Assembly (NCBI GenBank): GCA_026387175.1
Contig: JAPLME010000010.1
Span: forward strand, 1 to 62,095
DNA: 62,095 bases
Direction of reading: 5' to 3'
DNA from: Candidatus Omnitrophota bacterium
GTDB lineage: Bacteria; Omnitrophota; Gorgyraeia; 2-01-FULL-45-10
The notes under the pieces are model-generated. The model had not been told where the DNA came from, did not search any database, and saw only the letters and a list, made by a program, of their open reading frames with translations. This document shows positions 1 through 8,692 of this stretch, piece by piece; the first letter of the stretch is position 1, and each line of letters opens with the position of its first letter. A program made the position numbers and the translations under genes.

Positions 1-1101
1 GCAGGGCTTGATAAGACAATTCTCTGGTATCAGACCCTCGGCAACCACGATCATTTCTGGATCGGTTCATTCCCTGTGGACGATGGCCCTAGAAAGGACC
101 TCCGACAGTCCTATATCAGTGACACTGTCTTAGCTATGGGAGATCCTCTCGTCAACCCTGCAAACATAACCAAATCTGATTATTATATGGGCATACTCGA
201 TGGCTCGACTCCTTACGGTGATATCAAATACGCCGGACCTGTCGCAGACTTCAAGAGCCCTCCGAAAGTTGTACCCGATCCGGAACGCAGGTCACTTTTG
301 AGAACGGAGTGGATGAAAGAATTTTTTACAACATCTTCTAATCCGATCGGTCACGGTTTCAACTTGACCGATGCTAACAAGGGCTTTGCCTGTTATAGCT
401 TCGTACCTAAGTCGACTATACCGATCAAGATTATCGTGCTCGACGATACCCAGAGGGAAGATGATGGTTCTGCCGATGTCCATGGGCATGGCTTTCTTGA
501 TCAGATGCGTTGGGACTGGCTTAAAAAAGAACTTGCGGATGGTGATATTGCCGGTCAGCTCATGATCATCGCTGCGCACATACCGATAGGCGTTGAAGTG
601 ACTGCACCTACGTCCGAGATGGGCTGGTGGACTGATCCTAAAAATGCTGTAACCCTGCCGGACCTGATCACTGAACTTCAAAGCCATCCGAATCTGATCA
701 TGTGGATCTCGGGACACCGTCATATCAATACCGTTAAAGCATTCATATCACCTGATCCAGCCAACGTTCCTGAAAAAGGCTTCTGGCAGGTTGAAACTTC
801 ATCGTTAAGAGATTTCCCTCAACAATTCCGGACTTTTGAGATCTACCTCAACAGCGACTATACAATTTCAATCGTTACGACCGACGTTGATCCGGCAGTT
901 AAAGACGGGTCGCTGGCTGCGACATCGCGTTCATATGCGCTTGCGGCAGAGCAGATAGTCGGTGCTGATATGTATGATTTTAATCCAACTAATGATCCAA
1001 CCATAAAACCAATGCCTACTGGTTCATACAATGCGGAGCTTATAAAACAATTGAGCCCTGAGATGCGGACAAAATTGGCAAAATTAAGTAGGTCGGAATG
1101 A
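1..1101 (+). CDS. Metallophosphoesterase, 5' end outside the window
   Basis: Calcineurin-like metallophosphoesterase. The frame is open from base 1, and the residues before the first possible start (GTG at 76) include LGNHDHFW, the GNHD metal-binding motif of the family, so the gene begins upstream of the window. Later motifs are AAHIPIG and GHRHINTV (the terminal GHxH metal ligand). The family makes a two-metal active site that hydrolyses phosphomonoesters or diesters. The overall form resembles the RPA4764-type family (TIGR03768), an assignment from memory. The last codons overlap the next gene by 4 bp (ATGA), so the two are translationally coupled and the pair probably acts together in the envelope. 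Substrate unknown. Confidence 0.85.
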   Translation, partial: AGLDKTILWYQTLGNHDHFWIGSFPVDDGPRKDLRQSYISDTVLAMGDPLVNPANITKSDYYMGILDGSTPYGDIKYAGPVADFKSPPKVVPDPERRSLLRTEWMKEFFTTSSNPIGHGFNLTDANKGFACYSFVPKSTIPIKIIVLDDTQREDDGSADVHGHGFLDQMRWDWLKKELADGDIAGQLMIIAAHIPIGVEVTAPTSEMGWWTDPKNAVTLPDLITELQSHPNLIMWISGHRHINTVKAFISPDPANVPEKGFWQVETSSLRDFPQQFRTFEIYLNSDYTISIVTTDVDPAVKDGSLAATSRSYALAAEQIVGADMYDFNPTNDPTIKPMPTGSYNAELIKQLSPEMRTKLAKLSRSE

Positions 1102-2123
1102 AAAAAATACTTACAGCGATAATCATTCCGGTGCTTTTGCTGAGTTTTATTCAACCTGCATTTGCTAAAGGGGGCCATTATAGGCCCGGCTTTGCGAATG
1201 TTCGCGACTTCGTGATACCTCCTCAGTTCAAGGGTTTCGCGGTGCTCGTATATAATCCATTCTACTGGAGCGGCGAATATATGGTCAATAATGGCAAGAA
1301 GCTCCAGCCGCTTAATGCAGATCGTTCGGTCACTATCAATAATACTATCACGGCAGATGTTACCGCGACAGCCGATATCAACGTTAAGATGTTCAGTTAC
1401 GATGTAAACCCTATGCTCTTCTATTGCTCAGACTTTAACATCTTAGGCGCCAAATATGCCGTTGGGATAGCCCCTTCATATAATTATGTTTACACGAAGA
1501 TAGACGCCGATCTAAACGGAACTCTTTCGATTAACGGAACGCCTGTAAAATCGGCAAGCGGCCACGTAAAAGTGGAAGATTCCGATTCAGGATTCGGCGA
1601 TTTGATGGTCCGCCCGCTAATGCTCGATTGGGGGAGCGACCGTTATGATATCGTCTTAGCGTATTCTTTTTATGCTCCTACCGGACATTACGCGGAAAAC
1701 AAACTGGCGAATGTAGGCCTGGGATATTGGAGCCATGATATATCTTTTGGAGGCCTGTACTATTTTAATAAAAAGGCGACAGCGGTTTTGTGCAATGCGA
1801 CGTATGAATTCAACACCAGGATGTCGGGACAGGATACATATCCCGGACAGAACTTGATCCTCGAATATGGCATAGACCAGTTCCTCAATAAGTGGCTCGA
1901 AGTTGCGGTAAGCGGTTCAAGCTATTTTCAGATGACTAATGATTTTGGCACCAGCGCACATAGCAAATCCAATCATGAAATGGTTCATTCCGTTGGCGGC
2001 GAAGTAGATATCTGGCTTATCCCGAATAGAGTCAGTATCGTAGGGCGGTACTTCTACCAATATTACGGGGAGAATGCCATGAAGGGCCAGGGCGCCAACG
2101 CTACGGTGAATATATTGTTTTAG
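1098..2123 (+). CDS. Outer-membrane transporter-like beta-barrel protein
   Basis: 341 residues with a clear signal peptide ending near QPAFA-KG. The rest is rich in alternating aromatic/polar strands and ends in a phenylalanine (NATVNILF), as outer-membrane barrels do. The pattern (RDFVIPPQFKG near the mature N-terminus, then GFGDLMVRP, then YSFYAPTGHY) fits the Phenol_MetA_deg/SphA-like outer-membrane transporter family; that match is by recognition and moderately certain. It overlaps the preceding phosphoesterase gene by 4 bp, so it is likely a barrel through which substrate or product of that enzyme passes, which is inference. No frame problem is seen. Confidence 0.7.
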   Translation: MKKILTAIIIPVLLLSFIQPAFAKGGHYRPGFANVRDFVIPPQFKGFAVLVYNPFYWSGEYMVNNGKKLQPLNADRSVTINNTITADVTATADINVKMFSYDVNPMLFYCSDFNILGAKYAVGIAPSYNYVYTKIDADLNGTLSINGTPVKSASGHVKVEDSDSGFGDLMVRPLMLDWGSDRYDIVLAYSFYAPTGHYAENKLANVGLGYWSHDISFGGLYYFNKKATAVLCNATYEFNTRMSGQDTYPGQNLILEYGIDQFLNKWLEVAVSGSSYFQMTNDFGTSAHSKSNHEMVHSVGGEVDIWLIPNRVSIVGRYFYQYYGENAMKGQGANATVNILF

Positions 2124-2144
2124 AGTGTCAAAGTGGGAGATGAT

Positions 2145-3989
2145 ATGACTAAAAGGGCACGAATTGGTTTTCTTAGATTAATATTTTGCGTTGCTTTTTT
2201 ACTCGGTGTTTTAATCGTTGACGCGATGGCCTGTTCGGAAGTTTTTATAGACAAGGGCGGTAAAGTCAAGATCTCGGCCCGCAACTTTGACTTCCCTGCC
2301 GGCAATGGTTTTATACGATACAGTCCCGCGGGTATAGATAGACAGGCCCAGTACGCACCCCAAGATTCTCATCCTCTGAAATGGACGAGCAAATACGCAT
2401 CTGTGACATTCAACGCTTCTCTTAATAAAACGAAATCATCAACCAATGGTGTATATGAAGCGGGTGTAGACGGCATTAATCAGGCTGGTCTAAAAATAGG
2501 CACTTATTTCCTGAGATCCTCAGTTTTTCCTAAAGATGGAATCAAGACAACCTTGGATATTGCTTCGCTGTCGCAGTATCTGCTGGATAATTTTAAGAGC
2601 GTCGACGAAGCCCTTGCTGATTTGGCCGGCGAGCGATACCGCATAACATTCACACCGACCGAATCGGTCGAGATCAAACTGCATCTGTTCCTCCACGACT
2701 CCACTGGACAATCGGCGATAGTCGAATTCATCGACGGCAAAATAAAGGTCACCAGGAACCCGGAGATTCCCGTGCTGACCAATGATACTTACGCCAAGTC
2801 GCTCGAACATCTCAAACTCTATAATGGTTTCGGTGGCGAGTTAGCCATCCCAGGTGACATTGAGTCGCTCAATCGTTTTGTTCGCGGTGTGTATTACTGG
2901 AAGAATCTACCCGTGCCCGCGGATATGACACAGGCGATTAATTATGGTTTCGCCGCCACTCAGCTTCTTACGGTACCTTCTGGGTTTACTCACGGTGGCA
3001 CGCAGTGGACGATCGTGACCGACATCGACAACAAGCAGATTTATTTCCGCACGGCGAATAATCCGACGATTGCCAGTATCGACCTGAACAAGCTGTCCGC
3101 CTCTGCTATTGTCTCCAGCGATATCGATCTGTTGCGGATAGACTTTGTGGGTGACGTTAGCAACATGTTCGATAAGATCAATGGACTGAATCTCGTGCCC
3201 GGTCAAAGTCTCGGCATCGCTTCAGTACCCAACCTGCGGGACATCGGCGGTTACAAAACCCGCAATGGCGCCATCGTGCGCAGAGGGCTTGTGTATCGCG
3301 CTAGTCAACTCAACCCGATTAGTCCGGATGACCTAAAGAAGATTGCCCGGCTGGGCCTCGTGGCCGACTATGACCTACGCACTGCCCAAGAGCGCAGCGC
3401 CAGCCCCGATGAGTCACTGCCCGGCGTTCAGAACGTTTGGCTGAACGTGCTAGCCGATGAGAAGCAGTCAGTGGCGGCACGAATCGAAGAGCTCTTACAC
3501 AACCCGAAGGAGGCGAACGTCGTCCTCGGCGGTGGCAAGGCCCAGGCCATGTCTGCCCAGGTTTATCGCGAACTCATTTCCCTGCCGAGCGCAAAGCAGG
3601 CGTACCGTCAACTGTTCGTTTCGCTCGGCAAACCGGACCAACTGCCCGCGCTCTTTCATTGCACGGCCGGCAAGGATAGAACCGGATGGGCCGCTGCCGC
3701 ACTACTAACATTGCTCGGCGTGCCGAAGGACAAGGTCATGGAGGATTACCTGCGCAGCAACGAGTACATTCTCCCCGCCTATCAGACAATGATCAATGCT
3801 TTTGTCGCGGCCGGTGGAAAGCGGGCGATTCCCATGGACGTCCTCAGTGTAAAGGCGGAATATCTCGATGCCGCGTTTGACGAAATTCAGAAAAAATACG
3901 GCACGATCGAGAACTACTTTTCCGAAGCGTTGGGTATAGATGCCGCCGGACAGAAAGCCCTACGAGATCTCTACCTTGAAAGGAAATAG
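2145..3989 (+). CDS. Secreted choloylglycine-hydrolase / tyrosine-phosphatase fusion
   Basis: Two enzyme domains in one exported chain. I start at ATG 2145, with GGGAGA just upstream, not at the in-frame GTG 2133. The signal peptide ends at DAMA, leaving Cys30 as the new N-terminus: this is how Ntn-hydrolases of the choloylglycine hydrolase/penicillin V acylase group expose their nucleophile. The SARNFDF motif that follows is the usual Arg/Asp pocket. From about residue 365 a Y_phosphatase3-type domain begins (NLRDIGGY, then DLRTAQER) and carries the P-loop HCTAGKDRTG near residue 508, with catalytic Cys and Arg intact. The C-terminal part is visibly richer in G+C than the first half, which suggests the phosphatase was acquired separately. 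Amide-bond and phosphate substrates are unknown. Confidence 0.85.
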   Translation: MTKRARIGFLRLIFCVAFLLGVLIVDAMACSEVFIDKGGKVKISARNFDFPAGNGFIRYSPAGIDRQAQYAPQDSHPLKWTSKYASVTFNASLNKTKSSTNGVYEAGVDGINQAGLKIGTYFLRSSVFPKDGIKTTLDIASLSQYLLDNFKSVDEALADLAGERYRITFTPTESVEIKLHLFLHDSTGQSAIVEFIDGKIKVTRNPEIPVLTNDTYAKSLEHLKLYNGFGGELAIPGDIESLNRFVRGVYYWKNLPVPADMTQAINYGFAATQLLTVPSGFTHGGTQWTIVTDIDNKQIYFRTANNPTIASIDLNKLSASAIVSSDIDLLRIDFVGDVSNMFDKINGLNLVPGQSLGIASVPNLRDIGGYKTRNGAIVRRGLVYRASQLNPISPDDLKKIARLGLVADYDLRTAQERSASPDESLPGVQNVWLNVLADEKQSVAARIEELLHNPKEANVVLGGGKAQAMSAQVYRELISLPSAKQAYRQLFVSLGKPDQLPALFHCTAGKDRTGWAAAALLTLLGVPKDKVMEDYLRSNEYILPAYQTMINAFVAAGGKRAIPMDVLSVKAEYLDAAFDEIQKKYGTIENYFSEALGIDAAGQKALRDLYLERK

Positions 3990-4175
3990 CGCTCTGTCCG
4001 CAATCATCCGGCAACGCTCTCAAAATAAAGTATAAATATCCATTTGTCCAGCTAAAGCCGGTGGACATTTTGTATCGGTTTGCGCTGTAAAGAGTTACGA
4101 CTTTTTGAGCCAAAAATGACCGGACAAAACGGACATTTTGGTGAGGAATAGACCTCTCTAAATAGCAAAATTCGC

Positions 4176-4203
4176 TTGTTTCTGCCAATGATTCGGCTAT
4201 AAT
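4176..4203 (+). promoter_or_regulatory. Sigma70-like promoter
   Basis: TTGTTT (4176-4181), a 16-base spacer and a perfect TATAAT (4198-4203). It would give a transcript with a leader of about 240 bases in front of the small membrane protein at 4451. Seen in the sequence; activity is inferred. Confidence 0.4.
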
Positions 4204-4267
4204 AGATACCTATATAAAGAGAGAGGTTTCCCCTCGGCTTATACGAGAGGGACCCCATCTCACTCAG

Positions 4268-4385
4268 TGACTGCATGGATTCGAAGCGAGGCCGCGCCGA
4301 GCGAATAGCGAGGAAAAGTGCTATGCGCGACAGCGGCCGAGCTGGCGACGGAGGCGAGCTCCGCGAGCCGAAGTCGCCGAATTCC
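4268..4385 (+). other. GC-rich, palindrome-rich leader block
   Basis: A block much richer in G+C than its surroundings, built of GCGAG/CGAGC motifs with several inverted repeats, for example GGCGAC (about 4343) pairing with GTCGCC (about 4374) around a GAGCTC core. It lies between the promoter at 4176 and the small ORF at 4451 and could be a structured RNA or a decayed repeat element. I do not recognise a known RNA family. Confidence 0.3.
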
Positions 4386-4450
4386 GTTAGCCAGCCCAAT
4401 TTTAATTTTTGGATTATGAATCTTCCATCCTTAATGTATAGGAGGTCCAA

Positions 4451-4606
4451 ATGCCATATGGTAAAGAGTTTGAAACTATGATCGGCTTACTTGAAAAAGT
4501 TGTCAAAAGATTGGATATACTTACAGGTATTAGCATTGCTTTGGTAATAATCGGCGTTACGGTAATAGTTGTTAAATCTGCAATTAATTTTATAAAGAAG
4601 AAATAA
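4451..4606 (+). CDS. Small single-span membrane protein (51 aa)
   Basis: A short frame supported by a full AGGAGG ribosome-binding site at 4440-4445, five bases before the ATG. The product has 51 residues: a charged amphipathic start (KEFETMIGLLEKVVKRLD), one hydrophobic helix (about residues 27-41, rich in Ile and Val) and a basic end (FIKKK). That is the layout of a single-pass inner-membrane peptide with its C-terminal lysines in the cytoplasm or a short holin-like peptide. No family recognised. It stands alone between the GC-rich leader and a REP-like palindrome, so it is probably transcribed by itself. Confidence 0.55.
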   Translation: MPYGKEFETMIGLLEKVVKRLDILTGISIALVIIGVTVIVVKSAINFIKKK

Positions 4607-4680
4607 CGAATAATGATCGTGGGGGCATAAGAATCGACCGGTGCAAAAAATATAACCGGATTAAAAGGGAAGTCGAAAAT

Positions 4681-4739
4681 GGGGCCATCCCACAAAGTGA
4701 CATCTTAGTATATAGGGTGTCCCCATGTAGGATGGCCCT
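4681..4739. repeat. REP-like palindromic element, copy 1
   Basis: GGGGCCATCC at 4681-4690 is the inverted complement of GGATGGCCC at 4730-4738. Inside it lies AGGGTGTCCCC (4714-4724), whose partner arm is decayed here. The same ends and inner motif recur at 34762-34830. The element sits directly against a truncated porin remnant, as if it had been inserted or had recombined there. Confidence 0.65.
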
Positions 4740-5055
4740 AATAGTTGCTTTGAACCATGCATCAGAGTTAACCGGGGTCAGTGTCGCAAAGACCGTATAC
4801 GAATCGGGCGCCTCCGCTAATAATGCCGCCTTTGTTGGCGAAGGCGGTTTGCAGTGCAAATATCAAGTTACCCGTGCTATTACGCTGAAGCTCGGCTATG
4901 AGGTGCTCTGGCTCTCGGGCGTCGCTACGGCACCCGGGCAGATATGCCAGACCTATATATTTAATAATCCGACCAGGGTGTATACACACGCCGTGAATTC
5001 CAATTCCAGCGTGCTTTTTCACGGAGCCACCGCGGGTTTGGACATTTCATTTTAG
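4717..5055 (+). pseudogene. C-terminal remnant of a beta-barrel porin (BBP7-like)
   Basis: The frame encodes only the last hundred or so residues of an outer-membrane barrel. Recognisable pieces are GGLQCKYQVTRAITLKLGYE, then VLWLSGVATAPGQI, and the terminal strand FHGATAGLDISF ending in Phe. These match my memory of the C-terminus of the putative porin-7 (BBP7) family of planctomycetes and relatives. There is no signal peptide, no ribosome-binding site and no N-terminal barrel; the frame begins inside the REP-like palindrome. I read it as a 5'-deleted gene. The next gene starts 16 bases after its stop. Confidence 0.5.
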
Positions 5056-5071
5056 AAAATTAAAAATTTCT

Positions 5072-8000
5072 ATGCGTAAATCAGTTTTTCTGTTTTTTAT
5101 TGCAATACTCTCTTGTAGTTCTCTATGTGCTCACCGCGCCTACGGCACAGATGACTGGTCATTCGCTGTTATAGGAGACACGCGGGACAATGACCCAACT
5201 CAAACAGGTGTGAGCCAATATCTGCCCATAATAGCTGCTAAAGCGGCTTCTTTAAATCCGACATCTGTATTCGTCAACGGCGATCTCGTAAACGGTGACA
5301 GCGCATTTTACCTCCAGCCCTACTCAATACAATTCAATTATTGGAAGACTGCTATGACATCGCTCGGCGCCATACCCATCTACACGGTGCGCGGTAATCA
5401 CGAAAACGAAGTGACCGATTTTTTGCCTACGAGCGAAACCTTAAAGGCTGCCTACTACACTGCCTTTGGGTCAACTACTCCCACGGTTGGGTCGCCTGTT
5501 CCCCAGAACGGCCCGAATGACGCGAATAGTAACGGTAATCAGACAGGATTTACCTGGAACCTTAGCAGCCAAAGCAGCCTTAATAAAAAATGGGTTCGCG
5601 TAATCGGAGTGGACCAATACTTTTATTATAATTCAACCGCGCAAGGCACCAGTCACTATTATCAGATAGACCAGGCATGGCTTAATCAACAACTTAAAGA
5701 GACGGCGCCCACGCGGTATACTTTCGTTATGGCTCATGAGCCGGCATATTATGTGGATCTGGAAAGCGGTGGGGGTACCAATCCCGAGGGCGACTTTTAT
5801 GGTACTACGAATCCGGACGGTTCTCCAAATGCGCAAGGAATAGCTGCTCGTGATGTATTCTGGAATTCTCTCGGCTCTAACGGCGTAAAGATGTATTTGT
5901 GTTGTCATGTGCACAATCTGCAGGTGGGGACAGCCAAGGATAGCAGTTTCCCCCAGAACACTATTTACCAGAACATGTCGGGTAATGGCGGCGCGCCGCT
6001 TGTTACAACGCCGGGTACGACGGATCCGGACTTAACAATGGTCTATCAGAATTTTTCGGATTACGGATTTGCCCTCTATACGGTAGCCAAAGATACCATC
6101 AGCATTGACTATTATTTATATGATTCCTCCAGCGATACGTGGAAACTCGGTTCTACTATTCCCGGCTCTCACTTGCCTATTATCTTAACCGCCGATCCAG
6201 TTAACACATGGACAGGCGGAGGGGGTGCGGATACCGACTGGGCGACCGTCGGAAATTGGGATGTCAACGCAGTGCCCGGCATAACAGATACGGCTGTATT
6301 TAACAACGGCCCCGGGAACGCAACAACAGTCACATTTGCGACGGCTCCTCCGCTTCCCACCAGCAACGCGGAGTTATTCATAGCAAGCGGCCCGGTTATC
6401 TTTGATTTGGCGGGCTTCACTTATAAAGCAACAAACACCTATATATCCGGCATCGAAAATACCACCTATCGTCCGAGCCTTGAAATAAAAGGAGCTCTTT
6501 CACGTTTTAACACGACCTTGCTGGACATGGACGGAGTTTCATCGTTTAAAGTAGATGCGGGTGCCTCTGCGACATGCGGCACAATTGCTATTAAAGGCGG
6601 AACCGCCACTCTGGAAGGCAACATAACCGCGACCACGACGACCATCGACGGTACAGAATATTTTACTACCCCTGTTCTTACAATAAATGGGAATGGCTTT
6701 AATACGACTTCACTTACCATGAACGGATATTCGGATTCATCGTTTATGGTGAATCCGGGCGTCACTGCTACTTGCGGTACTCTTACTGTTCAAGGCGGGA
6801 CTGCCACGGTGGGAGGAGGCGGCACTATAAATGTAACCAATCTTGATGTTGCCGGCGGCACTTTAGATATCCAAACGTTCAATCAGACCGCCACCAACGT
6901 CCAGATGACGAGCGGCGGTATCAGCGGTACAACCGGAAAACTAACCAGCCCGAATACGTTTGATATGCAGAGTGGCACCGTTTCTGCGATACTTGCCGGA
7001 GCCGGAGGGCTGAACAAAACCGGCGCAGGCGTTGTAACGCTCAACGCAGCCAACGAATATACGGGAGCCACGACAATTACCGGCGGCACGCTTACTGTCG
7101 GCAATGCCAGGGCCGTGAGCGTAGGAGCCGTTACGAACAGCGCCACGTTGAATCTTGACACGGCACCTCTCACGATAACAGGTAAGTATACGCAGAATGC
7201 CGGCTCAACGCTGGCGCTTACAGCGAACTCCGCTTCGGCAGGGAATTTTGGTTCTATGACCACTGCTGTCGTGCCGACACTCGATGCGGCCAGCAATGTC
7301 TATGTCAATATCGGTGGCTACATACCAAACGGCGCAACGATGACGATTGTGAATACAACCGGCGCGGGCATTGCAGGAAACGTCGCCCCCGGGACCATTA
7401 ACTCAAGCAATCCTTACGTGACATTCTCCGGCGCGATCTCCAACAATAATCTTGTCCTTACCGCGAATACTAATTTTAGCACAGCCACTTCCAGTTCTAA
7501 CGGTGCCGCCGTAGGTGCAGTTCTTTCCAATATCACTAACCCGTCCGCAGATATGACCACGGTTCTCAATGCGCTCACATTATCAACACCGGGTCAGGTC
7601 GCTTCTTCCGAAAATAGCATGACTCCTGCTACTGACGGTGCGACAACTCAAGCCTCGACAGCGATGCTCAATAATTTTGTCACTAATATGGAAACGCATC
7701 TTGAAAATGTGCGCACTACAGGAGGCGCTACCGGTATCGCGACAGGTGATGATTACCTTAACGGTATCGATATATGGGCGCAAGGGTTGGGGGACTACGC
7801 CCATCAGGGCCCCCGCGGCACAAGTAACGGTTACAACGCAACCTCATGGGGTATTTCGGGCGGTGCCGACAAGTCGCTCTGCAATGATTCGTTCCGTACC
7901 GGACTCGGCACCGGTTACGGCCAGACTTTTGTCCGCTCAAAGGACTTCTCGGGCAGGACCGATATAGATAGTATACCGGCTACCATATATTGCGATTATG

Positions 8001-8599
8001 AAAATAATACTCTTCCTTTTTATGTCGATGCCGCGTTTACGTTTATCTATAACCTTTATAATGGTTCCCGTCAGGTCACAGCCGGCATTATATCACGTAC
8101 TGCTAACGCAGATTATAACGGACAACAGTATTCGGGATATGTAGAAGGCGGTTACTCTTTCTTCTACAAAAATATCAGCTTGACACCGCTTGCCTCATTC
8201 CAATATATGCATCTACATACCGGTAGCTATACTGAATCAAATGCCGGTGCACTTGATCTAAGTGTTGTCTCTCAGGATTATGACATGGCCCAGACGGGGT
8301 TTGGTGCCAAAGTAGCATGCCCATTTGAAAATAAATGGGGGACACTCACACCCGATCTGCATTTCAAATGGCTATATGACTGGGTAGGCGATGCTCAGGC
8401 CTCGACGGCAAGTTTTGCGGGCGGCGGTTCAGCCTTCGGGACGAACGGCTTCTCTCCGGCGCAATCAGAGTGGGATTTCGGCGTCAGACTCGACTTTAAG
8501 ACAAAATACAATGTCACCCTCGGCTTAGACTATGACTTCATTTTCAAGGCAGACTACTATGAACATTACGGCACTCTGGATGTAAGGTATAGTTTCTAA
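5072..8599 (+). CDS. Autotransporter with metallophosphoesterase passenger
   Basis: 1175 residues in three parts. After a signal peptide (about residues 1-25) comes a calcineurin-like phosphoesterase, residues about 28-370, with FAVIGDTRDND, VNGDLVNGD, VRGNHENE, MAHEPAYY and the final CCHVHN, so all metal-ligand motifs are there. From about 375 a Gly/Thr/Asn-rich beta-helix passenger begins (NTWTGGGGADTDW), with an autotransporter-associated strand repeat near residue 650 (NKTGAGVVTLNAANEYTGAT). The last 270 residues form an autotransporter barrel ending in LDVRYSF, with the typical terminal Phe. This is type Va secretion that displays a phosphoesterase at the cell surface, perhaps for phosphate scavenging. 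It is a stand-alone gene followed by convergent genes. Confidence 0.9.
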   Translation: MRKSVFLFFIAILSCSSLCAHRAYGTDDWSFAVIGDTRDNDPTQTGVSQYLPIIAAKAASLNPTSVFVNGDLVNGDSAFYLQPYSIQFNYWKTAMTSLGAIPIYTVRGNHENEVTDFLPTSETLKAAYYTAFGSTTPTVGSPVPQNGPNDANSNGNQTGFTWNLSSQSSLNKKWVRVIGVDQYFYYNSTAQGTSHYYQIDQAWLNQQLKETAPTRYTFVMAHEPAYYVDLESGGGTNPEGDFYGTTNPDGSPNAQGIAARDVFWNSLGSNGVKMYLCCHVHNLQVGTAKDSSFPQNTIYQNMSGNGGAPLVTTPGTTDPDLTMVYQNFSDYGFALYTVAKDTISIDYYLYDSSSDTWKLGSTIPGSHLPIILTADPVNTWTGGGGADTDWATVGNWDVNAVPGITDTAVFNNGPGNATTVTFATAPPLPTSNAELFIASGPVIFDLAGFTYKATNTYISGIENTTYRPSLEIKGALSRFNTTLLDMDGVSSFKVDAGASATCGTIAIKGGTATLEGNITATTTTIDGTEYFTTPVLTINGNGFNTTSLTMNGYSDSSFMVNPGVTATCGTLTVQGGTATVGGGGTINVTNLDVAGGTLDIQTFNQTATNVQMTSGGISGTTGKLTSPNTFDMQSGTVSAILAGAGGLNKTGAGVVTLNAANEYTGATTITGGTLTVGNARAVSVGAVTNSATLNLDTAPLTITGKYTQNAGSTLALTANSASAGNFGSMTTAVVPTLDAASNVYVNIGGYIPNGATMTIVNTTGAGIAGNVAPGTINSSNPYVTFSGAISNNNLVLTANTNFSTATSSSNGAAVGAVLSNITNPSADMTTVLNALTLSTPGQVASSENSMTPATDGATTQASTAMLNNFVTNMETHLENVRTTGGATGIATGDDYLNGIDIWAQGLGDYAHQGPRGTSNGYNATSWGISGGADKSLCNDSFRTGLGTGYGQTFVRSKDFSGRTDIDSIPATIYCDYENNTLPFYVDAAFTFIYNLYNGSRQVTAGIISRTANADYNGQQYSGYVEGGYSFFYKNISLTPLASFQYMHLHTGSYTESNAGALDLSVVSQDYDMAQTGFGAKVACPFENKWGTLTPDLHFKWLYDWVGDAQASTASFAGGGSAFGTNGFSPAQSEWDFGVRLDFKTKYNVTLGLDYDFIFKADYYEHYGTLDVRYSF

Positions 8600-8692
8600 G
8601 GGAATAAGAGTTAAGCCGCCATAAAACAAGTTCTAACGTCCTTGAGCCAGCGACCCCACTAAAACGTTCGGCCTTAGTCCAAAAAAGCGTTT

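Larger units (their letters stand above)
3990..4450. other. Intergenic region with promoter and structured stretch
   Basis: 461 bases with no convincing gene. It contains two similar short motifs (GTGGACATTTTG near 4061 and CGGACATTTTGGTG near 4129), a sigma70-like promoter at 4176-4203, a hairpin-capable CCCTCG/CGAGAGGG stretch near 4230-4253, and a very GC-rich block at 4268-4385. The short reading frames through the GC-rich block have an Arg/Glu/Ala-rich, non-protein-like composition. Confidence 0.5.

Noticed and set aside
4275-4481. Arg/Glu-rich short protein over the GC-rich block
   Set aside because: Low-complexity composition, no start signal, and it overlaps the better supported small membrane protein.
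8600-8692. Terminator between the convergent autotransporter and symporter genes
   Set aside because: Only AAAACG/CGTTTT with a 21-base loop is seen, too weak to call.
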